Of a stretch of DNA of 64,000 bases, positions 32,109 to 40,039 are shown piece after piece. The notes under the pieces were generated by a model. That model was not told the origin of the DNA. It saw only the letters and a program-made list of their open reading frames with translations, and made no database searches. The stretch is from JAGPCK01 sp964535575 (GTDB taxonomy: Bacteria > Bacteroidota > Bacteroidia > UKL13-3): contig CAZHTC010000002.1 of assembly GCA_964535575.1 (NCBI GenBank), positions 449,728 to 513,727 of the forward strand, read 5' to 3'. The position numbers and the translations under genes are program-made. Every line of letters begins with the position of its first letter. Position 1 is the first letter of the stretch.

Positions 32109-34757
32109 TCATGCACTCACCACACTTCCTCCAAACTCTACTTCCCCTTCATCCTCCTGTTCTTTTAATTTCATAATCTGGTCTAAGGCATCGGGTACTA
32201 CATCGCTGCAAATGGTAATAAAGCTGCCCTTCACTGCGTGTTTAATGGCGTAGTCTATGGCTTCGGTTTCTTTTTTAATCACGGTTACTTTTTTGTTTTT
32301 GTCCACTTCGGCAATGCCTTTGGTTATTAGCGCTACAATTTCATCTTCCGTTTTACCGCGCAGGTTTCTATCCTGTCGCACAATAATTTCATCAAACATG
32401 GTGGCGGCCATTTTACCCAGGTTAATCGTGTCTTCATCCCTGCGGTCGCCCACACCGGCTATAATGCCAATTTTAGGTTTGGCGTCTACCTTGCTCAGCA
32501 AATCGCCAATGGCTTCAAAGCCCGCTGTGTTGTGCGCATAATCTACCATCACTTCAAAATGTTTAAAGCGGAAAATGTTCATGCGTCCGGGAGTTTGTGC
32601 CGGGCCCGGTATAAAGGTTTGCAAAGCAATGCGCAGGTCTTCAATTTTTATGTTTTGGATAAAGGCCGCGAGTACCGTTGGCAATACATTCGCAATATTG
32701 TAGGTGGCGCGGCCTCCGTAGGTGAGCGGTATATTGGCGGCTTTCTCCACGCGTATTTTCCAGGTGCCTTTACAAATGGTAACGTAATGGTTTTCGTAAA
32801 TGGCTGCGAGGCCACCGTTCTTCATATGTTTTTTAATAATGGGGTTGTTTTCGTCCATGCTAAAGTAAGCTACTTTGCACTCCAGGTCTTTGGCCATGGC
32901 AGCCGCCCATTTGTTATCGGCATTGAGAATGGCGTAGCCACCGGGCAACACACTTTCGGGCACCACACCTTTTACGCGGGCCAGTTGTTCAATGGTGTCT
33001 ATATCCTGCAATCCTAAATGGTCTTCGGCCACATTGGTTACAATGGCCATATCGCAGTTGTGAAAACCAAGGCCGGCACGCAGAATGCCACCGCGGGCAC
33101 ATTCCAATACGGCAAAATCAACCGTGGGATCTTTCAATACAAACTCGGCACTCACCGGTCCGGTGCAATCGCCCCGCATCATGAGGCGGTTTTGAATGTA
33201 CACCCCATCGGTGGTGGTAAAGCCTACTTTGTATCCCTGGTTTTTCATGATATGAGCCATCAGTCGGGTAGTGGTGGTTTTTCCATTGGTACCTGTAACG
33301 GCAATAATGGGAATGCGTGCACTGCTTCCGGGAGGGTAGAGCATATCAATCACCGGTTCGGCCACATTGCGGGGCAATCCTTCGGCCGGGTCAATATGCA
33401 TGCGGAAACCCGGTGCTGCATTTACTTCCAGAATGGCTCCTCCGTTTTCATTCACGGGCACGGTGAGGTCGGGGGCCATAATGTCGATGCCACAAATATC
33501 CAATCCAATAATGCGGGCAATGCGCTCGCACATAAAAATATTATCGGGGTGCACCATGTCGGTTACATCGGTAGCGGTTCCACCGGTTGAGAGGTTGGCT
33601 GTAGGTTTTAAAAACAGTTCTTCGCCTTTGGGCAATACGCTATCGAGGGTGAGGTTCTTTTTGTTGAGGATGTCCATGGTAAAATCATCCACCTTAATGG
33701 AGGTGAGTGTTTTTTCGTGGCCGTATCCTCTGCGCGGGTCCTCGTTGGTTTTATCAATCAGTTGCTGAATGGTATGTTTTCCATCACCCGTTACCGCTGC
33801 CGGTTTGCGAATGGCGGCTGCTACAAATTTGTAATTGATCACCAGCACGCGGTGGTCTTGTCCCACAATGTAACGTTCCACTATCACTCCACGCGAGTAT
33901 TTTTTGGCTGCTTCCAGTCCGCGCAGGGCATCTTCCCAGTTTTTAATATTGGTGGTGGCGCCTTTGCCGTGATTTCCGTCTACGGGTTTGGTTACAATGG
34001 GGTATTTAATGCTTTCAATGGCTGCCTGCAGCCCCTCTTCGCCATACACAATGCGTCCTTTGGGCACGGGTATTTCGGCCGCTTCCAGTAAATTTTTTGT
34101 TTCTTCTTTATCGCAGGCTATATCTACGGCAATACTTCCGGTGGTGCTGGCAATAGTAGCGCGTATGCGTTTTTGATTTTTTCCGTAACCCAGTTGCACC
34201 AATGAATGTTTATTGAGGCGTATGTACGGAATGCCGCGGTGTATGGCTTCGTCTACAATGCAACCGGTGCTCGGGCCCAGGCGTTCGTCTTCGCGTATCT
34301 CGCGCAGTTGTTGAATATCGTCAGCCAAATCATATTCTTTTCCCTCTATCAGTGCCTCGGCAATGCGCACGGCTGCACGGGCAGTGTAGGTGCCGGCTTT
34401 TTCTTCCATATAGTCAAACACCACATTGTACACACCCGGTTTTCCGGTGCTGCGGGTGCGGCCAAAACCGCAATTCATGCCGGCAAGGGTTTGCAACTCG
34501 AGGGCAATATGTTCAATTACGTGCCCCATCCAGGTGCCTTCTTTTACGCGTTTAAAAAAACCACCTTCGGTTCCTTCACTGCACCGGTGGCTGTACATAG
34601 AGGGAAACATTTTTTCCAGCCGTTCGCCAAAACCATTGATGCTGTTGGTAGGTTGTTGTTCCATCTCTTCCAAATCAAGGCGCATTTGAATGAGTTTATG
34701 CCTGCGGATGCTCCAGTAATTGGGGCCGCGCATTACTTTTATGTCGAGTATCTTCAT
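32109..34757 (-). CDS. cphA: Cyanophycin synthetase
   Basis: Polymerises Asp and Arg into cyanophycin (multi-L-arginyl-poly-L-aspartate), a cytoplasmic nitrogen store, using ATP. 882 residues from the ATG at 34757 (MKILDIKVMRGPNYWS), the usual CphA start and length; the 14 codons upstream are not conserved-looking. The N-terminal domain covers about residues 1-200. An ATP-grasp domain follows (KPVDGNHGKGATTNI, glycine loop at about 260-266; then ILEVNAAPGFRMH near 443-455), which adds Asp. The C-terminal half is a Mur-ligase-like domain with P-loop GTNGKTTTTRL at about 489-499 and later FEVMVDYAHNTAGF and GVGDRRD motifs, which adds Arg. All key motifs look intact. Divergent from cphB across 315 bases. 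Confidence 0.97.
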   Translation of the reverse strand: MKILDIKVMRGPNYWSIRRHKLIQMRLDLEEMEQQPTNSINGFGERLEKMFPSMYSHRCSEGTEGGFFKRVKEGTWMGHVIEHIALELQTLAGMNCGFGRTRSTGKPGVYNVVFDYMEEKAGTYTARAAVRIAEALIEGKEYDLADDIQQLREIREDERLGPSTGCIVDEAIHRGIPYIRLNKHSLVQLGYGKNQKRIRATIASTTGSIAVDIACDKEETKNLLEAAEIPVPKGRIVYGEEGLQAAIESIKYPIVTKPVDGNHGKGATTNIKNWEDALRGLEAAKKYSRGVIVERYIVGQDHRVLVINYKFVAAAIRKPAAVTGDGKHTIQQLIDKTNEDPRRGYGHEKTLTSIKVDDFTMDILNKKNLTLDSVLPKGEELFLKPTANLSTGGTATDVTDMVHPDNIFMCERIARIIGLDICGIDIMAPDLTVPVNENGGAILEVNAAPGFRMHIDPAEGLPRNVAEPVIDMLYPPGSSARIPIIAVTGTNGKTTTTRLMAHIMKNQGYKVGFTTTDGVYIQNRLMMRGDCTGPVSAEFVLKDPTVDFAVLECARGGILRAGLGFHNCDMAIVTNVAEDHLGLQDIDTIEQLARVKGVVPESVLPGGYAILNADNKWAAAMAKDLECKVAYFSMDENNPIIKKHMKNGGLAAIYENHYVTICKGTWKIRVEKAANIPLTYGGRATYNIANVLPTVLAAFIQNIKIEDLRIALQTFIPGPAQTPGRMNIFRFKHFEVMVDYAHNTAGFEAIGDLLSKVDAKPKIGIIAGVGDRRDEDTINLGKMAATMFDEIIVRQDRNLRGKTEDEIVALITKGIAEVDKNKKVTVIKKETEAIDYAIKHAVKGSFITICSDVVPDALDQIMKLKEQEDEGEVEFGGSVVSA

Positions 34758-34865
34758 GAGTGGAAGGGTTGTTTTTTTTACAAAATGACGAACCGACAAG
34801 ATAGGTAAGGAAATATGTTTTACAAAATAATTTTAACGGAAGTTTATGAGCCATCTCCCTGCCCC

Positions 34866-34900
34866 GTTAGCTTCCCCGCAATGGCGGGACAAGCGCTGAA
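34866..34900 (+). repeat. Partial copy of the palindromic repeat
   Basis: GTTAGCTTCCCCGCAATGGC followed by GGGACAAGCGCTGAA matches the central hairpin part of the 75-bp unit (GCTGCCCCGCAAAGGCGGGACAGGCGCTAAG). It lies between the divergent cphA and cphB genes, upstream of the cphB promoter. Confidence 0.5.
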
Positions 34901-35015
34901 CCCTTCAGGTTCCCCTTGCACACAAGCCAACACGGCAAGAGGGACAGGAATGTTCATTGTCAATAGCTGAGAACAAGTGATTTCAGGAATACTGAACAGT
35001 GGTGAGAAACTTTTA

Positions 35016-35046
35016 CTTGGGTAATTTGGGGAGGAATATATATTTG
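35016..35046 (+). promoter_or_regulatory. cphB promoter
   Basis: TTG at 35017-35019, exactly 19 bases, then TATATTTG at 35039-35046: a strong Bacteroidetes promoter. Transcription should start near 35050, 23 bases before the TTG codon at 35073. No equally good element is visible for cphA on the other strand (best match TCATTTTG at 34781-34788). Confidence 0.7.
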
Positions 35047-35072
35047 CCCTATCACCATTTAAAACAACAGCA

Positions 35073-35948
35073 TTGAATTTACCCAAAGGCAAGCTCATCT
35101 CCATTGGCGGAGCAGAGGATAAAGGAACCGATTTAGAGGAGGGATTTGTACAACGCAACCGCCTTAATTTTTTTGAACTTGGTATATTAAACCGCATTGT
35201 AAATGAAGTGGGCGGTAAGGACAAACATATTGAAGTAATCACCACCGCTTCGTCTATTCCAAAAGAAGTAGGGGAGAATTACCTGGATGCTTTTGGAAAA
35301 ATTGGTTGCACTCAGGTACAAATTATGCCCATTCGCAACCGCGAGGATGTGAGCAACCCGGAATACATTGAGCGGATTAAAGCGTGCAGCGGAGTGATGT
35401 TTAGCGGGGGAGATCAATTGCGTTTAACCAGCATTTTCGGTGGGACCGAAATTTACCAGATTTTGCACGACCGTCTGGAACACGAAGAAGGTTTTGTGAT
35501 AGCCGGTACCAGTGCAGGGGCAATGGCTATGAGCAATACCATGATTTATCAGGGTAAAAGTGACCTGGCGCATTTAAAGGGCGAAGTAAAACTCACCACC
35601 GGTCTGGCTTTTGTTGGAAACGTCATCATTGATTCGCACTTTGATAAACGAGGAAGATTTAATCGCCTGGCACAGGCTGTTGCCAGTAATCCTCAATGCA
35701 CGGGTATTGGTTTAGGAGAGGATACCGGAGTCATTATTTCAGACGGAAATCACCTGGAAGTGGTAGGCAGTGGTGCCGTAGTTATTGTAGATGGAAAAGA
35801 TATCCGTCACACCAATATAACGGATGTGAGCATTGGGGAACCTATATCTGTTGAAAATTTGAAAGTGAATATTTTAGTGCGGGGCAACGGCTATTTGCTG
35901 AAGGAACGTAGGTTTTTGCCGGTGGCAGGTGAAGTAGTGGCCAATTAG
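35073..35948 (+). CDS. cphB: Cyanophycinase
   Basis: A serine exopeptidase (family S51) that cuts cyanophycin to beta-Asp-Arg dipeptides. 291 residues, the usual length. The N-terminus LPKGKLISIGGAEDKG is the family hallmark. The nucleophile lies in AGTSAGAMAM, Ser147. MFSGGDQLRL (oxyanion region), DSHFDKRGRFNRL and GIGLGEDTG are also conserved. No ATG exists between the upstream in-frame stop (35022) and the conserved start, so translation most likely begins at TTG 35073, as the promoter position also suggests. Divergent partner of cphA; the product dipeptide could be used by the isoaspartyl peptidase at 48.1 kb. Confidence 0.95.
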   Translation: MNLPKGKLISIGGAEDKGTDLEEGFVQRNRLNFFELGILNRIVNEVGGKDKHIEVITTASSIPKEVGENYLDAFGKIGCTQVQIMPIRNREDVSNPEYIERIKACSGVMFSGGDQLRLTSIFGGTEIYQILHDRLEHEEGFVIAGTSAGAMAMSNTMIYQGKSDLAHLKGEVKLTTGLAFVGNVIIDSHFDKRGRFNRLAQAVASNPQCTGIGLGEDTGVIISDGNHLEVVGSGAVVIVDGKDIRHTNITDVSIGEPISVENLKVNILVRGNGYLLKERRFLPVAGEVVAN

Positions 35949-36062
35949 TCGTAAGGCTTCATTTATTTTTTCGTAAAACTTGATTACGAGTAGTTTAAAA
36001 ATTACTCTGTACCCAACCTTTGCCTCACCGGTAGCGTATTTAGAAATGCGAGGCATATTTTT

Positions 36063-36070
36063 TAAATTTG
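36063..36070 (+). promoter_or_regulatory. -7 element before the sigma factor gene
   Basis: TAAATTTG matches TAnnTTTG and ends five bases before the ATG at 36076, again close enough for a leaderless start. No TTTG is seen 19 bases upstream. Confidence 0.4.
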
Positions 36071-36075
36071 AATAG

Positions 36076-36651
36076 ATGAACCCAAGTGCGGAGCTCCTGG
36101 ATGGGTGCCTATCTAATGACCGTAAAAGCCAGCACAGGTTATACAACTTGTGTTATAGCTTCATGATGGGGGTATGCCTGCGCTATGCCGGCAATAAAGA
36201 TGATGCTCGGGCTTTGGTAAATGCGGGGTTTTTAAAAATTATTCTCAATATGCAAAGCTACCAGCGTGATATTCCCTTTGAGGCGTGGGTACGAACCATA
36301 CTTGTTCGCACAAGCATTGACGAATTCAGAAAAAATCAAAATTATAAAACATGGATAACACAGCAGGAAGATTTCTCCGATTCAGCCATCAGCGTGAGTG
36401 GCAGTTTTAATGAAGCCGAAAATAAACTGAATGTGGTGTATATTGAACAATGCCTTAACCGCCTTCCACCGGTAAGCAAACAGGTTTTTAACTTATTTGC
36501 CATTGATGGTTACCCTCACAAGGAAATTGCGTTGATGCTAGGCATATCTGAAGGCACAAGTAAATGGCATGTAAATTTTGCAAGGCAAAAATTAAAGGAA
36601 ATGATACTCGATCTGGTAAAAAAAGAAGGTTTGGAAGTGTATGCAAAATAA
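36076..36651 (+). CDS. ECF-type RNA polymerase sigma factor
   Basis: 191 residues. Region 2 spans about 15-95 (KSQHRLYNLCYSFMMGVCLRY, DDARALVNAGFLKIILNM, FEAWVRTILVRTSIDEFRK). Region 4 spans about 125-180 (CLNRLPPVSKQVFNLFAIDG, HKEIALMLGISEGTSKWHV, ARQKLKEM) with the helix-turn-helix that reads -35 elements. This is the Bacteroidetes group often found beside an anti-sigma-like gene. Its stop overlaps the start of the next gene by 11 bases, implying translational coupling. It probably directs transcription of a small envelope regulon. The 'DDAxAL' part of region 2 is slightly unusual for the usual DDAEDL/LVQ. Confidence 0.9.
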   Translation: MNPSAELLDGCLSNDRKSQHRLYNLCYSFMMGVCLRYAGNKDDARALVNAGFLKIILNMQSYQRDIPFEAWVRTILVRTSIDEFRKNQNYKTWITQQEDFSDSAISVSGSFNEAENKLNVVYIEQCLNRLPPVSKQVFNLFAIDGYPHKEIALMLGISEGTSKWHVNFARQKLKEMILDLVKKEGLEVYAK

Positions 36652-38011
36652 CGAAGACCCGATAGACGAACTATTGAGGCGAAAATTAAATGAACGTGTT
36701 TTTGAGCCTGGTGAAACCGACTGGGCACAGGCAGAAAAACTGCTTGATGAAGTTATGCCTGTAAAACGTACCAAAAGACGGGGAGCCTGGTGGTATTTCC
36801 TATCGTTAAGCATAACGCTTGTTGTAGGATATTTACTAACCAAACCTGAAATTGATAAAGAAAACAAAGGAGCAACCACCGCTGTTTCTGCAGATATAAA
36901 ACCCAATACCGAAAACGTAAGAAGCAATATTGGCGCAAATAACCTTTCAGATGGATCCGGTAATCAAAATAATCTTTCATTGAAGGATGAAAAAAATGAA
37001 GGTGGTAATGCCATGACAGAAATACCTTCATCCATTGTGGCAAACAAGGCAAAAGCAAAACGTTCGATGAGGAATGCTGAACTTAATTCTTCAAAAGCAG
37101 ATTTGAGTCTGCCGGGCAAATTATCCACTTACCTGCCGGCAAACAGCAAACAGAGTGAAGCATCAGTTCCTGATGTGTTAAAACAAAAAAGCAGTTCAGG
37201 TAATGATTTAAACTTAGCCGAGGCAATAAATCCACCAGGCGATGGAACCAAACCGAAGGATACCTCGGTAGTAGCAATGGCAACCGAAGACAGCACCTTA
37301 AAGGTTGTAGCGCGTAATGAGGATAGTTCAATAGTGAATAATCCGGAAACGGATTCAGATGGACGAAAAAAGATGGAGACGAATAAATGGGTAATTGCAG
37401 TAAATGGAGGTTCTGCCTTGTGGAAGGGATACCATAAGGATGTGAGAGACTCCATAAAAAATAACAGCAACGTAGATTTTTATGCGGGCATCACATTTCA
37501 GTATAGGGCGAGTGAAAAGTTAAGTTTAAGTACAGGTTTAACTTATATGCAACATAGCAGCATTTATCAGGTAAATCAATTTTCTCAAACACGATATGGC
37601 TTAAGTTCCGAGGTTGAGACCTATCGGCTAATAACCAATAAACTGTTTTTTTTACAAATGCCGGTTGAAGCAGTTCTTTCTATTGGCTCTGCGCATCGGT
37701 TGTCGGCTGGGTTAGCCTTTGATTTGGTGCTTGACTCAAAAAATACATTAGCCTACAGTTACCAAAATAACCTGAGTTCAATGCATACAACTAAAGAAAA
37801 CAACTCATCGGGCTATCGAAAGGGAATTTCAGATTATGGTTATGCCATGTTATTGGGTTATCGGGTTCAATTAACTTCGTTGCTTTCTTTGAGTTTAACG
37901 GCTCAGCTTGGGTTGCGTGATATGACGCGGAATGAATATTATCATAAAGCTTACAGGGACAAGAATTCGGGGTTGCGCATTGGTGTAATCTATTCGTTAT
38001 ATAAATTCTGA
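36641..38011 (+). CDS. Membrane-anchored protein with barrel-like C-domain
   Basis: 456 residues in three parts. Residues 1-48 are acidic and cytoplasmic-looking (DELLRRKLNER, ETDWAQAEKLLDEVMP), as in anti-sigma factors. One membrane helix spans about 49-68 (WWYFLSLSITLVVGYLLT). A long Ser/Asn/Lys-rich linker (about 70-245) follows, then an outer-membrane beta-barrel-like domain (about 247-456: WVIAVNGGSAL, FYAGITFQYRASEKLSLSTGLTYM, YGLSSEVETY, GLRIGVIYSLYKF). It overlaps the sigma factor gene by 11 bases. A plausible reading is an anti-sigma factor that spans the periplasm and senses the outer membrane. The sigma-binding role is inferred from position only. Confidence 0.75.
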   Translation: MQNNEDPIDELLRRKLNERVFEPGETDWAQAEKLLDEVMPVKRTKRRGAWWYFLSLSITLVVGYLLTKPEIDKENKGATTAVSADIKPNTENVRSNIGANNLSDGSGNQNNLSLKDEKNEGGNAMTEIPSSIVANKAKAKRSMRNAELNSSKADLSLPGKLSTYLPANSKQSEASVPDVLKQKSSSGNDLNLAEAINPPGDGTKPKDTSVVAMATEDSTLKVVARNEDSSIVNNPETDSDGRKKMETNKWVIAVNGGSALWKGYHKDVRDSIKNNSNVDFYAGITFQYRASEKLSLSTGLTYMQHSSIYQVNQFSQTRYGLSSEVETYRLITNKLFFLQMPVEAVLSIGSAHRLSAGLAFDLVLDSKNTLAYSYQNNLSSMHTTKENNSSGYRKGISDYGYAMLLGYRVQLTSLLSLSLTAQLGLRDMTRNEYYHKAYRDKNSGLRIGVIYSLYKF

Positions 38012-38014
38012 AAG

Positions 38015-38638
38015 ATGAAAAATGCACGTCAGGTTATATTATCAGTTTTACTTCTTGTGAGCCTTAGCAGGTGTTCCAAGAAGGACGACCCTTCCTTTAC
38101 CAATACAGCCAATACGCCCGAATTTTTTTCTACAGGGAAAATAGATGGCGTAAATCTTTCCATCATGGCAGGAGTTTCGGGATATACCCAAACCTATACC
38201 ACCACACATAACGGGTTGTACTATCAATTCAAAAGTTTGCTGTCGTCTCCGGGGTGTGTTACTTGTCCGGGTAAGTTGCAAATCGCATTTAATGACTCTT
38301 CTCTGGTACCTAACGGGCAAAAGTCACACATTTTAAATCACCTTACAGCGGGAAAAAATATTGAGTTTGGCTTTGGGTCACAACCATTGGCCAATGCAGG
38401 AAAAGTTATTATTACCTGGACAAATAGTTTTGGTACAATGTATACATCTGAGCTTAAAAAGCAAACATCACCGGTATATTTTAGAATTACCGAGATTGGA
38501 CCTTACACCTTTGTTTCGGATAGCATTAGAACAATTACACGAGTGAAAGCTGAATTTGAATGTACTGTTTATACACCTGCGAATGACAGTTTAACATTGC
38601 AGAATATTGTAACAGTTTTTGCTATTGATAATAAATGA
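38015..38638 (+). CDS. Putative lipoprotein in the sigma cluster
   Basis: 207 residues. Lipoprotein signal MKNARQVILSVLLLVSLSRC, with Cys20 lipidated. The mature part (SKKDDPSFTNTANTPEFF...) includes 'FFSTGKIDGVNLSIMAGVSGY', 'VTCPGKLQIAFND' and 'NSFGTMYTSELKK', a beta-rich domain I do not recognise. It starts three bases after the barrel-like gene and is very likely in its operon. Its position suggests it works with the envelope sensor upstream. Confidence 0.7.
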   Translation: MKNARQVILSVLLLVSLSRCSKKDDPSFTNTANTPEFFSTGKIDGVNLSIMAGVSGYTQTYTTTHNGLYYQFKSLLSSPGCVTCPGKLQIAFNDSSLVPNGQKSHILNHLTAGKNIEFGFGSQPLANAGKVIITWTNSFGTMYTSELKKQTSPVYFRITEIGPYTFVSDSIRTITRVKAEFECTVYTPANDSLTLQNIVTVFAIDNK

Positions 38639-38685
38639 CCCAACCTTTTAGGAGCAGTCTACGTATATGAGTGTAAAGCTCGTGT

Positions 38686-39999
38686 ATGAAAGTATATAAA
38701 TTGGGTCTATTTCAAGGTTCGAAATTAGAAACATGTCAAATTAACAAGTTAATAAGTAAAGGTAAATTTACTTACAGAATTGCCTTAATGTTTGCCATCA
38801 TTTTGTTTTTTTGGCAACCTCTGGGTTTAAAAGCACAAATCGCTAATACTTATCCGCATGACAGTCTGATTAAAAATGATCCTAACGTAATATTCACCGA
38901 AATGTTTGAGCAATCAACAGTCACAATGATGCTTTCAACACCAGGCTACCAAACATTAACACCCTTTTCAAGAATTCATCTTGATTCATCAGTGCCTGAA
39001 GGAAGTCATGGATTGCAGTCGCTTAAGTTAACCACAATGGAGCATGGGAATACTTCCAATGATACTATGGAAGATGCTAATATTAGAATTGACCTTGCAA
39101 CGGCAATTACCGATTCTGTTTTTATCAGGTATTATATTAAATATAACAGTGAACATACCTTTCATCACTCTGGAGTTTGGGCAGGTGGAACAGACCCGTC
39201 TCACAACTGTTGGACTTGTGTTTATCCGGGACGGAATATACCCGTTAATGGAGATTCGGCCTTTATTGTTGGAACAGAAATTCGAGGTTCCGCCACTCAA
39301 AATGCGGTTACTAGTTCACAATTTGGGTTCTACAATTACTGGATGGGAATGAAACCATTTGTGTCGGCACCTAATGCAGGCAAATATTTTGGAAATGAGT
39401 TTAATAGTTTGGCTGCAAATGACATCATTAATATGGATTCATGGAATTGTATTGAAATGATGATTAGACTGAATAATCCCGTATCTGACAGTACAGGTGA
39501 ACTAAAATTATGGATTAACGGAAATTTAGTTGGGTATTATGGCAAAGGATTTCCTATTGGTACTTGGGACGAAGCAACATTTGTAGAAGGAGCCGGATTT
39601 CCATTTGAAGGATTTAGATGGAGAAGTAACTCTAACGTAGTTCTTAATTACTTATGGCTTAAAAATTACGCTACACAAAATAATCTTTATCCTTCGTCAA
39701 ATGACATGTGGATTGACCATTTGGTAGTGGCTAAAAGATATATCGGACCAATATATATTCCGTCCACTACAGGTAAAAATAAAATCAGGGAATCCGGATC
39801 CTTTTCAATTTATCCAAATCCTGCAAGTAGCACTATCAATTTTTCGTCCGTGGTTAAGGAAATAATTGTTTACAATATGTTTGGTCAAGCGGTATTAAAA
39901 CAAACAAACACAAAAGCAGTGTCAATAGATAGTTTGTCAAACGGAATTTATTTTGTTCAAACTGAAAATGGGCTTCAGAAAATTGTAATAGGCCGGTAG
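38686..39999 (+). CDS. T9SS secreted lyase/lectin-fold-like protein
   Basis: 437 residues. The hydrophobic signal lies at about residues 33-50 (ALMFAIILFFWQPLGLKAQ), after an unusually long hydrophilic N-terminus, so the true start may be downstream. Residues about 55-355 have the strand pattern of a concanavalin-like or polysaccharide lyase jelly roll: VFIRYYIKYN, HHSGVWAGGTDP, 'NCIEMMIRLNNP', 'GELKLWINGNLVGYYG', and near the end 'MWIDHLVVAKRYIGP'. The last 75 residues are a type A sorting domain (SIYPNPASSTINF...LSNGIYFVQT). Its neighbour is a glycosidase-like T9SS protein, so a joint polysaccharide role is possible. No catalytic residues can be assigned. Confidence 0.7.
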   Translation: MKVYKLGLFQGSKLETCQINKLISKGKFTYRIALMFAIILFFWQPLGLKAQIANTYPHDSLIKNDPNVIFTEMFEQSTVTMMLSTPGYQTLTPFSRIHLDSSVPEGSHGLQSLKLTTMEHGNTSNDTMEDANIRIDLATAITDSVFIRYYIKYNSEHTFHHSGVWAGGTDPSHNCWTCVYPGRNIPVNGDSAFIVGTEIRGSATQNAVTSSQFGFYNYWMGMKPFVSAPNAGKYFGNEFNSLAANDIINMDSWNCIEMMIRLNNPVSDSTGELKLWINGNLVGYYGKGFPIGTWDEATFVEGAGFPFEGFRWRSNSNVVLNYLWLKNYATQNNLYPSSNDMWIDHLVVAKRYIGPIYIPSTTGKNKIRESGSFSIYPNPASSTINFSSVVKEIIVYNMFGQAVLKQTNTKAVSIDSLSNGIYFVQTENGLQKIVIGR

Positions 40000-40039
40000 A
40001 AAAGGGTAATTATGATATGTTTTAAACACGCAATAAAAT

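Noticed and set aside
32257..34808. Several long plus-strand frames (94-200 codons) opposite cphA
   Set aside because: They mirror the strong codon bias of cphA on the other strand, have no domain pattern, and overlap one another.
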